A stretch of DNA of 64,000 bases from a bacterium (GCA_029560815.1 JAKQKF010000250.1:1-64000), one strand, 5' to 3'. Positions 43,875 through 53,713 are shown, counted from the stretch's first letter. Numbers and translations: made by a program. The notes: a model not told the origin generated them from the sequence alone.

Positions 43875-44852
43875 TCAGAAAAGATAGGGGATAAAGCGGA
43901 AACGCACGCGGGATTTGTAGATCTGGTAACGGGGGTCTTGCCCGAGCAGTTTTTCCTCCGCCAGGGCGCGGTAGATCTGTCCGGCTGTGATCAGCACCGA
44001 CTTGAAGATATTTCCCCAGTCCGGGTTGCCCAGCAGAAACGCCGCGAGGAAGGCGAGTTCGGCAGTGTAGAGGGGGTGGCGGATGAGCCGGTAAGCGCCC
44101 CCGGTTTTAACCGAGCGGTTAGCGGGCACGACGCCGAAGCTCCTGCCGAGGCTGGCCAGGGCATAGACGACGGCAGCGAGAGCCGCCGACTGCAGCGCAA
44201 GCGAGATATGCTGGAGATGGGGTGAAGGATCGGCCGCCGGCCGCAGGGAGAAAGAGAGCACGACCGTGGCGAGGGCGACCAGCCAGTCAAGTCCGTTGCG
44301 GGAGAGGGCCGCGCTGGAGCGGCGGGTGAAAAAAAGGTAGGCGATCAGGCTGTTATAGCAAAAGAGCCCCACTCCCGTCAGGTTGCGCGCTTCGAACCAG
44401 TGGGCAAGGTTGGCGATGACCATCGCCAGCCAGAGCAGAGCGAGGAAGAGATTGGCCGGACCGTGCAGGAACTGCCGCCACGCACCGGCACTGCCGGCCG
44501 GAACGGCATCCACGGTCAGCTCGAGCCGGTCGCCGGCATGGAAAGGCACAGCTGCAGTGGCGGCACCATCCCATTCCAGCACTTCACCAGCGCCGCGCAC
44601 CCGCGGGATCATGCGGCCGGGATGCAGCCTCTCCTCGACGCGCAGCACTCTTCCGGCCCTGTCGAGAAAAGCCACGCCCAGGGGACGGTCCATGGAGAAG
44701 GTGTGGATACCGCTGCAGCGGCGGATGAGCAGGGCTTTGGGCTCCGCCTCCCCGGCCAGGGCCAGGAAGCCGAGCAGACGCTGGCGCACGCTCTTCGCCT
44801 CGAAGAGGCGGCACGGCCAGATCTCACCGGACGGATGGATCAGGATGGGCAT
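43875..44852 (-). CDS. Fusion of DUF192 with an isoprenylcysteine-carboxyl-methyltransferase-like membrane domain
   Basis: A 325-residue protein. Residues about 10-115 form a DUF192 domain: VRQRLLGFLAL, IHTFSMDRPLGVAFLDRAG and the closing VPFHAGDRLEL. Membrane helices follow from about 135. The C-terminus resembles ICMT/PEMT-type methyltransferases, with GGAYRLIRHPLYTAELAF and the terminal KLLGQDPRYQIYKSRVRFR, including the conserved RHP. DUF192 genes often neighbour tad or type II secretion genes, and their function is unknown. As the last gene of the pilus operon, 89 nt after tadC, it probably serves pilus biogenesis. The substrate of the methyltransferase-like part is unknown. Confidence 0.75.
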   Translation of the reverse strand: MPILIHPSGEIWPCRLFEAKSVRQRLLGFLALAGEAEPKALLIRRCSGIHTFSMDRPLGVAFLDRAGRVLRVEERLHPGRMIPRVRGAGEVLEWDGAATAAVPFHAGDRLELTVDAVPAGSAGAWRQFLHGPANLFLALLWLAMVIANLAHWFEARNLTGVGLFCYNSLIAYLFFTRRSSAALSRNGLDWLVALATVVLSFSLRPAADPSPHLQHISLALQSAALAAVVYALASLGRSFGVVPANRSVKTGGAYRLIRHPLYTAELAFLAAFLLGNPDWGNIFKSVLITAGQIYRALAEEKLLGQDPRYQIYKSRVRFRFIPYLF

Positions 44853-44941
44853 GGCTCACCGGAATTCATACCTCAGGCTCTCTCTTTCGCACGCTGATCA
44901 GTCTCTCTGATCACCACCGCCACCGGTCGCATCGCCGGGTC

Positions 44942-45892
44942 TCATGGAGTGGACATACCCGCAAAGGTTTTCAGGATACTGATGATGCCCGGTCCGAGGA
45001 TGACGATGAAGAGGGCCGGAAAGATAAAAAGAACGAGCGGAAAGAGCATTTTAATACCAGCCTTGGCGGCCTGTTCTTCGGCAGACTGGCGCAGCCGGGT
45101 GCGCAGCGAATCGGCCTGGGCCCTCAGGGTATCGGCCAGGCTGGTGCCAAGTTTATCGGCCAGGACGAGAGCGCCAACCAGGATGCGCAGGTTCTCGACG
45201 TGATTGCGCACGCTCAGGTTGCGCAGGGCCTTCTCCCGCGGGAGGCCGGTGCGCATCTCCTGGGTGACCAGCAGCAGCTCCCGGCTCAGGACCGGAGCGC
45301 GCATACCAAGCTCCTGGGCGACGCGCAGCAGAGCGGCATTCAGGCCGAGTCCGGCCTCCATGCAGATCACCAGCAGGTCGAGGGCGTCGGCGAGGCTCTC
45401 GCCGATCTGCTGCCGCCGCGAAGAGATGCGATGGCGCAGGAGATAGTCGGGAAGGCGGAAGCCGATCAGCAGGGTCAGCACCAGCAGCGCCGGAGCGAGC
45501 ATCGGCTGATGGATATGCCGGTGGGCGAAGAGAAAATAGCAGACCGTAAAAAGGGCGAGGCTGCAGATGCGCAGGCCCATGAGAATGGCGGGGCCGTATT
45601 CGTGGTGGATGCCCGCCTGGATCAGCATCTCCCTGGAGTGAGAGAGGCTCTTTTCCCCGGTGCCGCCGATACGCCCCAGGCTGATGAGCAGCTTTTCGAT
45701 ACCGGCCGGGAGCTCGGATTGTTTGAGGGCGTCATGGATCGCGATCTCCTCATGGGAGGGGGTGATGGAACGGTCCAGTCCGCGCACGCGGCGGGCGGTG
45801 GGATCCAATCTGGCGCGAGCCAAACGCAGGATGAGCAGGATCAGAAAAAAAACAGTGGTAAAAACCGCCGCCAGGGCGAGATAAAGCCGCAT
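44942..45892 (-). CDS. tadC: Tad pilus inner-membrane platform protein TadC
   Basis: A 316-residue type II secretion F-family membrane protein. An N-terminal helix (about 5-25) and helices near 105-150 precede the cytoplasmic T2SSF domain (about 165-290). That domain has SLADALDLLVICMEAGLGLN and LGTSLADTLRAQAD, and a terminal pair of helices (FPLVLFIFPALFIVILG) follows. TadB and TadC together form the platform on which the TadA motor acts. It begins 9 nt after tadB. The second-position order behind tadB fits TadC. Confidence 0.9.
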   Translation of the reverse strand: MRLYLALAAVFTTVFFLILLILRLARARLDPTARRVRGLDRSITPSHEEIAIHDALKQSELPAGIEKLLISLGRIGGTGEKSLSHSREMLIQAGIHHEYGPAILMGLRICSLALFTVCYFLFAHRHIHQPMLAPALLVLTLLIGFRLPDYLLRHRISSRRQQIGESLADALDLLVICMEAGLGLNAALLRVAQELGMRAPVLSRELLLVTQEMRTGLPREKALRNLSVRNHVENLRILVGALVLADKLGTSLADTLRAQADSLRTRLRQSAEEQAAKAGIKMLFPLVLFIFPALFIVILGPGIISILKTFAGMSTP

Positions 45893-45901
45893 GCCTCCCC
45901 C

Positions 45902-46870
45902 CTATTGATATCTGATAGCGATGAGTTTGCGGATAACCAGGAAACCGATCACCTGGAGAACGAATCCGAGGGTGAGCAGGTTCCGGCCGAAGCGTTCGGA
46001 GAGCATCGGTTCGAGATAGTCCGGATTGATCAACTGCAGGGCGAAGAGGGCCACCAGGGGCAGGCTGCCGAGCACCCACAGCGTCATCCTGCCCTGGGCG
46101 GTGTAGGTGCGGATCTGGCCCATCAGTTTGAAACGTTCCCGGATGGTATAGCTGATCTTTTCGAGGATTTCGGCCAGATTGCCGCCGGTTTCGCGCTGGA
46201 GCAGCACGGCAGTCACGAAGAGTTTGAGATCGAGGCTGTTGACCCGCTGGGTGAGATTGACGAGGGCATCGCGCAGGGGCAACCCCAGATTGTTCTCCTC
46301 GAAGGTCTTGCGGAATTCGATGCAGACGGGTTCCGGGGCCTCGATGGCGACCATCTGCAGGGCCTTGGTGAGAGCATGGCCGGCCCTCAGCGAGGCGGTC
46401 ATCATATCCAGAGTATCGGGAAAGGCGCGGATGAAAGCGCGCAGGCGGCGCGTGCGCAAGACGAGAATATAGAACAGCGGCAGGGCGGCGGCACCCAGGG
46501 TGACCATAGCGCGCAGCAGCAGCCCCTGAGCTCGGGCCGTGACCAGGAAGCCGAAGGCGCCCAACGCCGCGGTCATGAGGAGGACTGTGCCGACATTCAG
46601 CTTGCTGCCTGCCTGTTCGAGCAGGTGACGCAGCCTGGCCGGGAAATCGAGCCGCGAAAGGAGGCGGTCGAAGAGCGAGATCTCACTCAGGCGTTCGTCA
46701 CGCAGAACAAAGGGCATCCGGACCGGATCGAGCCCGGCCTCCGCGGCATAGGCCGCCAGACGGCGGTCAATTTTTCGTTTGCTTCCTGCCTTGCGCTCGT
46801 AAACCACCAGCAGGATGGTGAGCACAAAGAAGAGAAAAAAGAGAAAGAGAGCGGCGGTCAGAAGGATCAT
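45902..46870 (-). CDS. tadB: Tad pilus inner-membrane platform protein TadB
   Basis: A 322-residue F-family protein. An N-terminal helix (about 3-24) is followed by a basic cytoplasmic stretch ([18 protein letters not shown]) and two helices near 95-135. The T2SSF domain contains [19 protein letters not shown] and [20 protein letters not shown]. The usual terminal helices are present. It overlaps tadA by 4 nt (ATGA), consistent with stoichiometric production of motor and platform. Confidence 0.9.
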   Translation of the reverse strand: MILLTAALFLFFLFFVLTILLVVYERKAGSKRKIDRRLAAYAAEAGLDPVRMPFVLRDERLSEISLFDRLLSRLDFPARLRHLLEQAGSKLNVGTVLLMTAALGAFGFLVTARAQGLLLRAMVTLGAAALPLFYILVLRTRRLRAFIRAFPDTLDMMTASLRAGHALTKALQMVAIEAPEPVCIEFRKTFEENNLGLPLRDALVNLTQRVNSLDLKLFVTAVLLQRETGGNLAEILEKISYTIRERFKLMGQIRTYTAQGRMTLWVLGSLPLVALFALQLINPDYLEPMLSERFGRNLLTLGFVLQVIGFLVIRKLIAIRYQ

Positions 46871-48282
46871 GTGGCGGGCTCCTCTTCCGGCGGCAGTTCA
46901 TAGCGGGGCTCGAACATCTCATCCGGCAGCTTGATGCCCGCGGTCTCGATCTGTTCGATGAACCTGGGCCGGATACCGGAAGTGCGAAAGGTGCCGACCA
47001 CCCGGCCGTCTTCGCGGATGCCCAGCTTCTCGAAAAGAAAAATATCCTGCAGGGAAACAGTCTCCCCCTCCATCCCGACGATCTCGACCACCTTGACCAC
47101 CTTGCGGGATCCGTCGCTGAGGCGTGATATCTGCACGATGATATTGATGGCCGAGCTGATCTGTTCGCGCATGGCGCGGTCGCCGAGGTTCCCGCTCGCC
47201 ATCAGCACCATGGTCTCGAGGCGGCGCAGCGCATCCCGCGGTGAATTGGCATGGAGGGTGGTCAGCGAGCCATCGTGGCCTGTGTTCATGGCCTGGAGCA
47301 TATCCAGCGCCTCAGGACCGCGCACCTCCCCGACGATGATCCGGTCCGGCCGCATGCGCAGGGCATTGCGGACCAGGTCGCGCTGCACGACAGCACCGCG
47401 GCCTTCGATATTAGCGGAGCGGGTCTCGAGGCGGACGGTATGCCTTTGCTGGAGCTGCAGCTCCGCGGCATCCTCGACGGTGATGATGCGCTCGCCGCTG
47501 GGGATATAGCCCGAGAGGATATTGAGCAGTGTGGTCTTGCCCGAGCCGGTGCCGCCGCTGACGAGGATATTGAGGCGGGCGCGCACCGCCGCAGCAAGCA
47601 GCTCCGCGATCGAAGGTGTGAGGCTGCGCAGGCGGAGCAGATCGTCCATGTTCAGCCGGTGCAGGCCGAACTTGCGAATGGAGAGGATCGGACCGTCGAT
47701 GGCCAGGGGCGGGATGATCGCGTTGACGCGCGAGCCGTCCGGCAGACGGGCATCCACCATGGGGCTCGATTCATCGACTCGCCGGCCCACCTTCGAGACG
47801 ATGCGTTCGATGATGTTGAGCAGATGCACGTCATCCTTGAAGCGGGTGTTGGTGACCTCCAGCTTGCCGAAACGTTCGACGTAGACCTGGCTGCTGGTAT
47901 TGACCAGGATATCGGAGATAGTCGGGTCGTGCAGGAGGGGCTCGAGCGGGCCCAGCCCGAAAGTCTCGTTGAGGATCTCTTCGGTCAATCCCTCGCGGTT
48001 GAGCTCGAAAGAGACCTCCTCATCGGCGATGAGCAGGCTCTCGATCACCTCGCGCACCTGGACGCGCAGGGTCTCCTGGGGGATGGTATCCAGCTTGGCG
48101 AGATCGAGCTTCTCGATCAGGCGGCGGTGGATGCGTTCCTTGAATTCGTGATAGGCATGCTGGCTCTGCAGGTCGCCATGGCCCGCGCTGACGTCGCGCA
48201 CCGGGGCGGCCGCGGCGGTGGTCGCCGGCCTGGCGACATTGCCCCCCTCCTCCCCGGCTTTCAAGCGCTGCAGCAGACTCAT
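46867..48282 (-). CDS. tadA: Tad pilus assembly ATPase TadA/CpaF
   Basis: A 471-residue hexameric secretion ATPase that powers Flp pilus extension. A helical N-terminal domain (about 40-150; [22 protein letters not shown]) precedes the catalytic domain. Walker A is [33 protein letters not shown] covers the Walker B region and [19 protein letters not shown] the His box. [17 protein letters not shown] and [20 protein letters not shown] are typical of CpaF. AAGGAG lies 6 nt before the ATG. Gene order tadZ-tadA-tadB-tadC matches characterised loci. Confidence 0.94.
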   Translation of the reverse strand: MSLLQRLKAGEEGGNVARPATTAAAAPVRDVSAGHGDLQSQHAYHEFKERIHRRLIEKLDLAKLDTIPQETLRVQVREVIESLLIADEEVSFELNREGLTEEILNETFGLGPLEPLLHDPTISDILVNTSSQVYVERFGKLEVTNTRFKDDVHLLNIIERIVSKVGRRVDESSPMVDARLPDGSRVNAIIPPLAIDGPILSIRKFGLHRLNMDDLLRLRSLTPSIAELLAAAVRARLNILVSGGTGSGKTTLLNILSGYIPSGERIITVEDAAELQLQQRHTVRLETRSANIEGRGAVVQRDLVRNALRMRPDRIIVGEVRGPEALDMLQAMNTGHDGSLTTLHANSPRDALRRLETMVLMASGNLGDRAMREQISSAINIIVQISRLSDGSRKVVKVVEIVGMEGETVSLQDIFLFEKLGIREDGRVVGTFRTSGIRPRFIEQIETAGIKLPDEMFEPRYELPPEEEPAT

Positions 48283-48285
48283 GGT

Positions 48286-49479
48286 TTACTCCTTTCGTCC
48301 CGTCAAACGCTTGAGCAGCCCCCGGCTGTTTTTAACCGCCGGCGCGGACTTTTCTGACTCCTCATCCTGGATGCAGCCGAGGAGTTCCACCATCTGCAGG
48401 CTGAAGGGATGGCGGGGGCGGCTGAGCACGATGGGCTCACCCACATTGATGCTTTCAAGCAGGGCGCCGTTCTCCTGCATCAGCAGACGGCTGCAGATGG
48501 GACGACTGATCGATCCCTCGATGCTGTGCAATTCATCGCTCATGCGCTGCGGGTAGCGGTTGAGAACCACCATGATCTTCTCTTCATCGTACCCCATGCG
48601 CCGGAAAAGGGCGAGGGTGCGTTTGAGATTATAGACGGTCGAGAGATCCAGCTGGGCGATGGTCAGAATCAGATCCGCCTCATCCAGCATGCGGATGGTC
48701 ACTTCGTCGAAATGGTTGTCGCAGTCGATGACAATCAGATCATACTCCGGGCGCAGTATCTCGAGAAGCTGCCCCATGCCGGCGGCGGTGATTTTTTCCG
48801 CCTCTTCCATGCTCTCCGGGCCGGCGATGAAGTTCAGCCCGCTGCCATGACCTGGGAGAATGGAATGGAGGCGTGAGGCATCGATTGTGGTGATATTTTC
48901 GAGCAGATCGAGGAGGGAGAGCCGCGGTTTGAGATCGAGAAAAAGGGCGGCGTTGCCGAGCTGCAGCTTGCTGTCGACCAGCAGTACCTTGCGTCCTGCC
49001 GTTTGGGCAGCGGCGACGGCGAGGTTGACCGCGAGGGTGGTCGTGCCGATGCCCCCCTTGACGCCGAAGCAGCAGATGGTCCTGGCCCGGGCATGCCGGC
49101 CCCGGCCGCTCTCGCGCTCTTTACGCGCCAGCTGCAGGGCGCGGCGGATCTCTTCGGCGCCAGCCTGGGGCAGGAAAAATTCTCGGGCACCGTGGCGCAT
49201 GGCGCGGACAATCAGTTCGGGCTGGGCTTCACCGGCTGTGCAAAAGAAAAGAGTGCGGGGAAAAAGTCCACACCATCTGGCGAGATACTCCAGCCCTTTC
49301 TCCCCGCTGCCGAGGTCGAGCAGAGCCATATCCGGATGGAGCTGGCCAAGCAGGCCTTCTCCTTGGGCCCATTCTCCGCACTGGCCCAGCAGGCGGACAC
49401 CCGGCTGCTCCTGCAGGGCATGAAAAACAGCTTCGGGATCGTTCTCGCTAATGTAGATCCAGGAGATTTCTTTTTCCAT
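48286..49479 (-). CDS. cpaE: Tad pilus localisation ATPase TadZ/CpaE
   Basis: A 397-residue protein of the MinD/ParA superfamily. An N-terminal receiver-like domain (about 6-115) has Asp residues at MALLDLG but no clear full phospho-acceptor set. The ATPase has a deviant Walker A, GVKGGIGTTTLAVNLA, then VLLVDSKLQLGNAALFLDLK and LIVIDCDNHFDE. TadZ/CpaE proteins mark the pole and recruit the rest of the Tad machine. It is 18 nt after tadG and 3 nt before tadA. Confidence 0.9.
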   Translation of the reverse strand: MEKEISWIYISENDPEAVFHALQEQPGVRLLGQCGEWAQGEGLLGQLHPDMALLDLGSGEKGLEYLARWCGLFPRTLFFCTAGEAQPELIVRAMRHGAREFFLPQAGAEEIRRALQLARKERESGRGRHARARTICCFGVKGGIGTTTLAVNLAVAAAQTAGRKVLLVDSKLQLGNAALFLDLKPRLSLLDLLENITTIDASRLHSILPGHGSGLNFIAGPESMEEAEKITAAGMGQLLEILRPEYDLIVIDCDNHFDEVTIRMLDEADLILTIAQLDLSTVYNLKRTLALFRRMGYDEEKIMVVLNRYPQRMSDELHSIEGSISRPICSRLLMQENGALLESINVGEPIVLSRPRHPFSLQMVELLGCIQDEESEKSAPAVKNSRGLLKRLTGRKE

Positions 49480-49497
49480 AGCGCTCGTTTCTGCGAA

Positions 49498-50478
49498 TCA
49501 TTCGACCAGGTGCACGCCGTAGAGGTAGGTATTGCCGCCGCCCCAGATGCCGTGCGTCAGCATCTCGATGAAGCGTCCGTAAAGTGCCTTGCCCTGCATT
49601 CCCTCGATAAAAAAGACCCCCAGGCCGGTGACGGTGACAGTGTTGCGGCCGGGATCCGGGGGGTAACGCTCATCATAAAAGGGAACGACACAGATGCGGG
49701 GACTGGTGTAGCCGGGGTATCTGGAACCCTGAACCGTATTGGTATTGTTATCCCAGTAGGCGCCGGAATCCCAGCGCAGGAGGTTATCCACTCCATGCTT
49801 GGTGGGGCCCACCATGTTGCCGGGTTCCACCTGGATAATGTCGCCTATTTCGACGATCCCGTCGCATCCCGTTTCAATATTATTGCTGTAGGCGTTGCCG
49901 CCCACCTCCGGGGTGCCGCGGTTGAGAGGCGGAAAATCGACCGGATAGAAAAATCCTGGATTGGTGCCGGGTGCACCGAGGGAGCCGGCCTTGAGCAGGG
50001 CATACTCGCCGACGCCGTAATTCTGATCGGGAACGGCGAAGGGGCGGAGGTGGTTGGTGCCAATGATGGAGCCCAGTTCCGCGGTGGCCGCCGCAGAGAT
50101 CGTCACCCGGCCGATGCCGAGGGCGGAGGCAAAAAAGAGGGGCAGCTGGCGCGAGGAGGTGACCCTGATCCGGCTTGAGTTGGGAAAGCTGATATCACCC
50201 GCACCGACCGCCACCGGCTGATTGATGCAGTTATTCCGGCCGGCGAAATCCATCGCCCGCTGGATAGCCAGGTTCTGGCTGGTCATCAAGCCGGCGGCCC
50301 CGGCCAGTGCGGAGGCATCCACCCCCGCCTGCAGCTGATTCCGCGCCGTGAAAACATAGCCCACGTCGATGGCCAATGCGGCCAATCCCATCACCGCCAC
50401 CATCGAGACCGCGGCCAGGACCATCACGGCCCCCCGCGTCCGGCGCAAAAAATGAGTCGTTCTGTGATCCTTGATCAT
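49498..50478 (-). CDS. TadG-like pilus-assembly protein
   Basis: A 326-residue protein starting with the Tad_N/TadG signature: RRTRGAVMVLAAVSMVAVMG, then LAIDVGYVFTARNQLQAGVDASALAGAA split across about 32-60. The single membrane helix (about 15-38) anchors a large extracytoplasmic part that lacks a recognisable VWA domain, unlike full-length TadG (about 450-550 residues). TadG-type proteins act as minor pilus components or stabilise assembly. It overlaps the secretin gene by 4 nt. The extracellular region (about 150-326) matches nothing I recognise. Confidence 0.82.
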   Translation of the reverse strand: MIKDHRTTHFLRRTRGAVMVLAAVSMVAVMGLAALAIDVGYVFTARNQLQAGVDASALAGAAGLMTSQNLAIQRAMDFAGRNNCINQPVAVGAGDISFPNSSRIRVTSSRQLPLFFASALGIGRVTISAAATAELGSIIGTNHLRPFAVPDQNYGVGEYALLKAGSLGAPGTNPGFFYPVDFPPLNRGTPEVGGNAYSNNIETGCDGIVEIGDIIQVEPGNMVGPTKHGVDNLLRWDSGAYWDNNTNTVQGSRYPGYTSPRICVVPFYDERYPPDPGRNTVTVTGLGVFFIEGMQGKALYGRFIEMLTHGIWGGGNTYLYGVHLVE

Positions 50479-51551
50479 GGCTTCAATCCTTCAGCAGGCA
50501 TTTCGGCTGATCCGCTGGTGATCCTGGGAGAGACCAAAATCATCAGCTCACTCTCCTTTTTGTTGAAGCTTTCACTGCTGAAGAGACGGCCCAGGAGCGG
50601 CACGCTGCCCAGCAGAGGCACCCTGGAGAGGGTGCGGGCCTCCTCATCGGCCAAAAGACCGCCGATGATCAGGTAATGGTTCTCTTTCAGGTCCACAGTG
50701 GTCTCGGTCTTGCGCGTAGACAGGGCGGGGATCTTGAATCCGGAAAGGGTAATGCCGTTATCGAAATCAAGGCTGCTCACTTCGGCAGCCACCTTGAGGG
50801 CGATCATGCTGGAATCCAGGATATGGGGGGTGAACTTGAGCTTGATCCCGAACTCCTTGAACTGGATGGTCACCGTCTGCATTCCCGCTGACCCGGAAAC
50901 AATAGGGATCGGGAATTCGCCGCCGGCGAGAAAGCTGGCCTCCTCTCCCTCGCGGGCGCTGAGATTCGGCTTGGCCAGGATGGTGATGAGGTTTTTCTCC
51001 TGCAGCGCCTTGATCATCACGGTCAAATTTCGCGCGGGTATCGCAAACAGGAGATCGACCGCCTCGGTCAGCCCGAGGGGATCGTTGACCGACGCCGCCT
51101 GTCCGGCAAAACTGCCGACATCGATGCGTTCGTCACCGACCTTTTGATCCTTGAGCATGAAATCGAGGCCGAGTTCACGCATGGCGATGCGGTTGACCTC
51201 GACGAACCGCACCTGGAGCATCACCTGATGGAGGGCCGCCGGCTTGCGCACCAGAATGCGCCGCTGTTCGTAGCGCCCCTGCTCATCCCAGACGATCAGG
51301 CTGGTGGAGCCCTCCGACTTGCCGATCAGCACCAGCTGCGAGGCCGAGATGACATTGGCATCGGCCACCTCCGGATCGGCGATGGAGACCTTGGCGATAC
51401 CCAGACTGTACTCCATCACCCGCGAATGACCCGGCTCCAGAGTGAGCAGATCGGATTCCGCCGCAGCCCCGGAAAAAAGCACAAGAACAAGCACGATCGC
51501 TCCCAACAGCCGGAGCACCTTTGAAGCCGCGACGCCTTGCTTCCATACCAT
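50475..51551 (-). CDS. cpaC: Tad pilus outer-membrane secretin RcpA/CpaC
   Basis: A 358-residue secretin. A signal peptide (about 1-30) precedes a BON/pilus-secretin N-domain (LLTLEPGHSRVMEYSLGIAK, VLIGKSEGSTSLIVWDEQGR). The secretin domain has LAKPNLSAREGEEASFLAGGE, VTIQFKEFGIKLKFTPHIL, and a C-terminal LLGSVPLLGRLFSSESFNKK. The ring forms the outer-membrane pore for the pilus. The ATG at 51551 has AAGGAG 9 nt upstream; a GTG at 51587 overlaps the cpaB stop but lacks one. At 358 residues it is shorter than many homologues (about 450-500). Confidence 0.92.
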   Translation of the reverse strand: MVWKQGVAASKVLRLLGAIVLVLVLFSGAAAESDLLTLEPGHSRVMEYSLGIAKVSIADPEVADANVISASQLVLIGKSEGSTSLIVWDEQGRYEQRRILVRKPAALHQVMLQVRFVEVNRIAMRELGLDFMLKDQKVGDERIDVGSFAGQAASVNDPLGLTEAVDLLFAIPARNLTVMIKALQEKNLITILAKPNLSAREGEEASFLAGGEFPIPIVSGSAGMQTVTIQFKEFGIKLKFTPHILDSSMIALKVAAEVSSLDFDNGITLSGFKIPALSTRKTETTVDLKENHYLIIGGLLADEEARTLSRVPLLGSVPLLGRLFSSESFNKKESELMILVSPRITSGSAEMPAEGLKP

Positions 51552-51583
51552 CTTGCTGCACTCCTTTCCGGACCAGCGGGATC

Positions 51584-52474
51584 TCACTTCTGGGGTTTCT
51601 TCTCTGTCGCTTTGCCTTCTTCCAGCACGACCTCGGAGCGTGTGCTGGAGCGGTAGACCTCGATGACCTGTTTGGGCGGTTCCTTGGCCGGCTCTTCGCG
51701 CGGGGCGGGCGCGGGCGCGGCTGCTGCCCGGCTTGGCCGCGCCGGCCCGGATGGCCGCTCATTTTTGTTGATAAGCTCTTTCAGGCTCACACCCGCTGTC
51801 ACGGTCGTCTGCTGATCGGCGGTGTTGCGCAGGACCAGCTGCAGCTTGCCCTCGGAACTGGCCAGGGCCAGCTTTTCGGCCTGGGCCGGATTGACCAGCA
51901 GGGTCACCGATTTCACCGTGATCGGATCATCATCCTTGGGGGTGACGGTCTGGTCGACGGCGAGGACCTCGATATTCTCGAGAATGGTGGTTGTTGACGA
52001 TTCCTCCTTGTCGAGTGTGGCCGAAACCGTGGCCAGGACATCGACGCGTGCGTGCGGGAGGATAAAACCGCTGACGCCGCTGACGACGTTGACCGCAACG
52101 GTCATGGCGCGCATGCCGGGCGGGATCACCGCCGATACACCGCTGCCGGAGCCCTCAGCGGCGAGGCGCGATGCGAGCAGGGCCTCCCCGGCGTAAATGT
52201 CGGATTTGACGATACGGCCGGCGAGTTCGGAGATCTGTTTAAAACTGCCCTCAGGGGCGAGAGCAGCCGGGAAGAGCCTGGCCTCGAGGAGGCTCTCTTC
52301 CAGCTTGGACCCGGCGGGCAGATCGATTTTGGCGATGACGACCGGCAGCATCGCAGCATGGTTCTGCTCGAGCGCTCGCTTCTGGGTTTGCAGGTAAGAG
52401 TAGGCACCCAGGGTCGCCAGCAGCGCGGTCACCAGTGCCAGGGGGATGATGAACTTGAGCTTGAGCAGAAACAT
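51584..52474 (-). CDS. cpaB: Flp pilus assembly protein CpaB/RcpC
   Basis: A 296-residue periplasmic protein anchored by an N-terminal helix (about 8-26). An SAF-like domain follows (VVIAKIDLPAGSKLEESLLE), with RAMTVAVNVVSGVSGFILPHARVD split across about 121-145. The C-terminal 60 residues are Pro/Ala/Glu-rich and probably unstructured. CpaB/RcpC stabilises the secretin and may contact peptidoglycan. It lies between tadE and the secretin gene in the same transcript. Confidence 0.9.
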   Translation of the reverse strand: MFLLKLKFIIPLALVTALLATLGAYSYLQTQKRALEQNHAAMLPVVIAKIDLPAGSKLEESLLEARLFPAALAPEGSFKQISELAGRIVKSDIYAGEALLASRLAAEGSGSGVSAVIPPGMRAMTVAVNVVSGVSGFILPHARVDVLATVSATLDKEESSTTTILENIEVLAVDQTVTPKDDDPITVKSVTLLVNPAQAEKLALASSEGKLQLVLRNTADQQTTVTAGVSLKELINKNERPSGPARPSRAAAAPAPAPREEPAKEPPKQVIEVYRSSTRSEVVLEEGKATEKKPQK

Positions 52475-52489
52475 CGCGCGATCTCCGGT

Positions 52490-52876
52490 TTAGCCTTCCC
52501 AGTGCATGGTGGTGCTGCGGCTGAGCGGGATGGGTCCGATCAGGCCGGGAATGATAGCGTTGGTCAAGGGGGTATAGGTGCCGCTGACGGTAACAGTCAC
52601 CTCGTTTGAGCCGCCGGGTCCGCTTACCGAAACCGAGAGGCCGGCAAGCGTGACGCCGCCGAGCAGATTGAGCGCGGCGGCGCGGCTGCGGCCCACATCG
52701 GGCGCCGTGACCGCGGCCACGCGCGCCCCTTCGCGGGCCGCTCCGGTCATGGTGTTCAGGGTCTCCCAGATGCGGCCGAATTCGATAATGCCGAAGAGCA
52801 GCAGGAGAAAGATCGGGATCACCAGGGCAAATTCGACCAAAGATTGTCCGTCCTGCCGGCGAAAAAAGGATTTCAT
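52490..52876 (-). CDS. tadE: TadE-like pseudopilin
   Basis: A 128-residue protein. [20 protein letters not shown] has the prepilin-peptidase recognition pattern: Gly before the cleavage site and Glu at +5. A hydrophobic helix follows. [12 protein letters not shown] is the TadE signature after the helix. TadE-like pseudopilins are processed by TadV and needed for pilus assembly. The start at 52876 follows AAGGGAA and overlaps the tadV stop (ATGA). Confidence 0.9.
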   Translation of the reverse strand: MKSFFRRQDGQSLVEFALVIPIFLLLLFGIIEFGRIWETLNTMTGAAREGARVAAVTAPDVGRSRAAALNLLGGVTLAGLSVSVSGPGGSNEVTVTVSGTYTPLTNAIIPGLIGPIPLSRSTTMHWEG

Positions 52877-53343
52877 GAAAAGATTCCCTTCGCTACGGTC
52901 CAGAGGGTTCCGATGGAGATCGCAATGCCGTAGGGAATGCTGATCTTGCGCAGGGGTAAGGGCTGTCCGGCGCTCTCCCGGGCCGATTTCATCCAGTGCC
53001 AGCCGATGGCGCCCAGAGCGATAATCCCGCCGGCGGCCACGGAAGCGAAAAGGGCGGCCATCGCCGCAGGCAAAGCGAGCAGAGCCCCGACGGCGGCCAT
53101 GAGCTTGACATCTCCGGCCCCCATGCCCCCCAGCCGGTAGACAAGACCGAAGATCAGCAGGGCGAGCGCAGCCCCGCCCAAAGAGGCAAGGAGACCCTGC
53201 GCGCCGTGGCTGATTGTATTGAGGACCAGACCTGCAGCCAGAGCGGGCAAAACAAGCCCGTTCGGGATCCGCCGGCTGCGCAAATCCCAACCCGCTGCCA
53301 GCACGACCACCAGGATGACCACGGCCATCTGCGCTTTCACCAC
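52873..53343 (-). CDS. tadV: Prepilin peptidase TadV/CpaA (A24 family, no methylase domain)
   Basis: About 156 residues with roughly six membrane segments. The two catalytic Asp residues are visible in [12 protein letters not shown] and GMGAGDVKL. Such TadV-type enzymes cleave the leader of Flp prepilins and TadE/F but lack the zinc-binding N-methylase half of PilD. No ATG is well placed. I chose the GTG at 53343, with GAGG 7 nt upstream; GTG 53340, ATG 53328 and an upstream TTG at 53367 are alternatives. It sits between the pilins and tadE. Confidence 0.88.
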   Translation of the reverse strand: MVKAQMAVVILVVVLAAGWDLRSRRIPNGLVLPALAAGLVLNTISHGAQGLLASLGGAALALLIFGLVYRLGGMGAGDVKLMAAVGALLALPAAMAALFASVAAGGIIALGAIGWHWMKSARESAGQPLPLRKISIPYGIAISIGTLWTVAKGIFS

Positions 53344-53471
53344 GGCGACACCTCGTCGGTTACGCAATCAAGAGAAGGGGACCGGTTTGAGCTCCATCCG
53401 GCGCCGCCCTGCGGGAGCAGAGCGGCCGGATTATGCATCATGGCAGGAGGAGCACCCCGTCGGCCGGGATC

Positions 53472-53506
53472 AAAAAAACATCACCGCCCTTTGCAGATCG
53501 CCGATG
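53472..53506 (-). terminator. Weak terminator-like hairpin between the pilins and tadV
   Basis: On the minus strand CATCG pairs with TGATG (one wobble) around a loop of about 18 nt, then seven T follow. A leaky stop here could keep pilin transcripts in excess of machine transcripts. The pairing is short. The rest of the 53344-53542 gap shows no gene. Confidence 0.3.
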
Positions 53507-53542
53507 CCGGTCCCCCAAATAAACCAAGTTTTGGAAGTAATT

Positions 53543-53713
53543 TTAAAGATGGCCGATGACCTGTTGAAAGATGCCGGAGATGCTGACACCCAGAGCGCCC
53601 AGCACAGCGACAGCGGCGATGGCGACCAGAAAAAGAATCAGGGCGTATTCGGCCAGAGTCTGTCCCTCTTCTCTGATGAAAAGAGCGCGGAAAAAGTTGA
53701 TAATGGTCTGCAT
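53543..53713 (-). CDS. Flp-type major pilin, copy 2
   Basis: A 56-residue prepilin: a 17-residue leader (MQTIINFFRALFIREEG), then QTLAEYALILFLVAIAAVAV. Gly before the cut and Glu at +5 match Flp/TadV processing, leaving a 39-residue mature pilin made almost wholly of a hydrophobic helix. AGGAG lies 6 nt before the ATG. It shares EEGQT-AEYALIL with copy 1 and is exactly the same length. It lies downstream of copy 1 in the operon. Confidence 0.9.
   Translation of the reverse strand: MQTIINFFRALFIREEGQTLAEYALILFLVAIAAVAVLGALGVSISGIFQQVIGHL

Noticed and set aside
45200..46903. Plus-strand open frame of about 567 codons opposite tadB and tadC
   Set aside because: Gln/Glu-rich shadow of membrane-protein codons, with no initiation signals.
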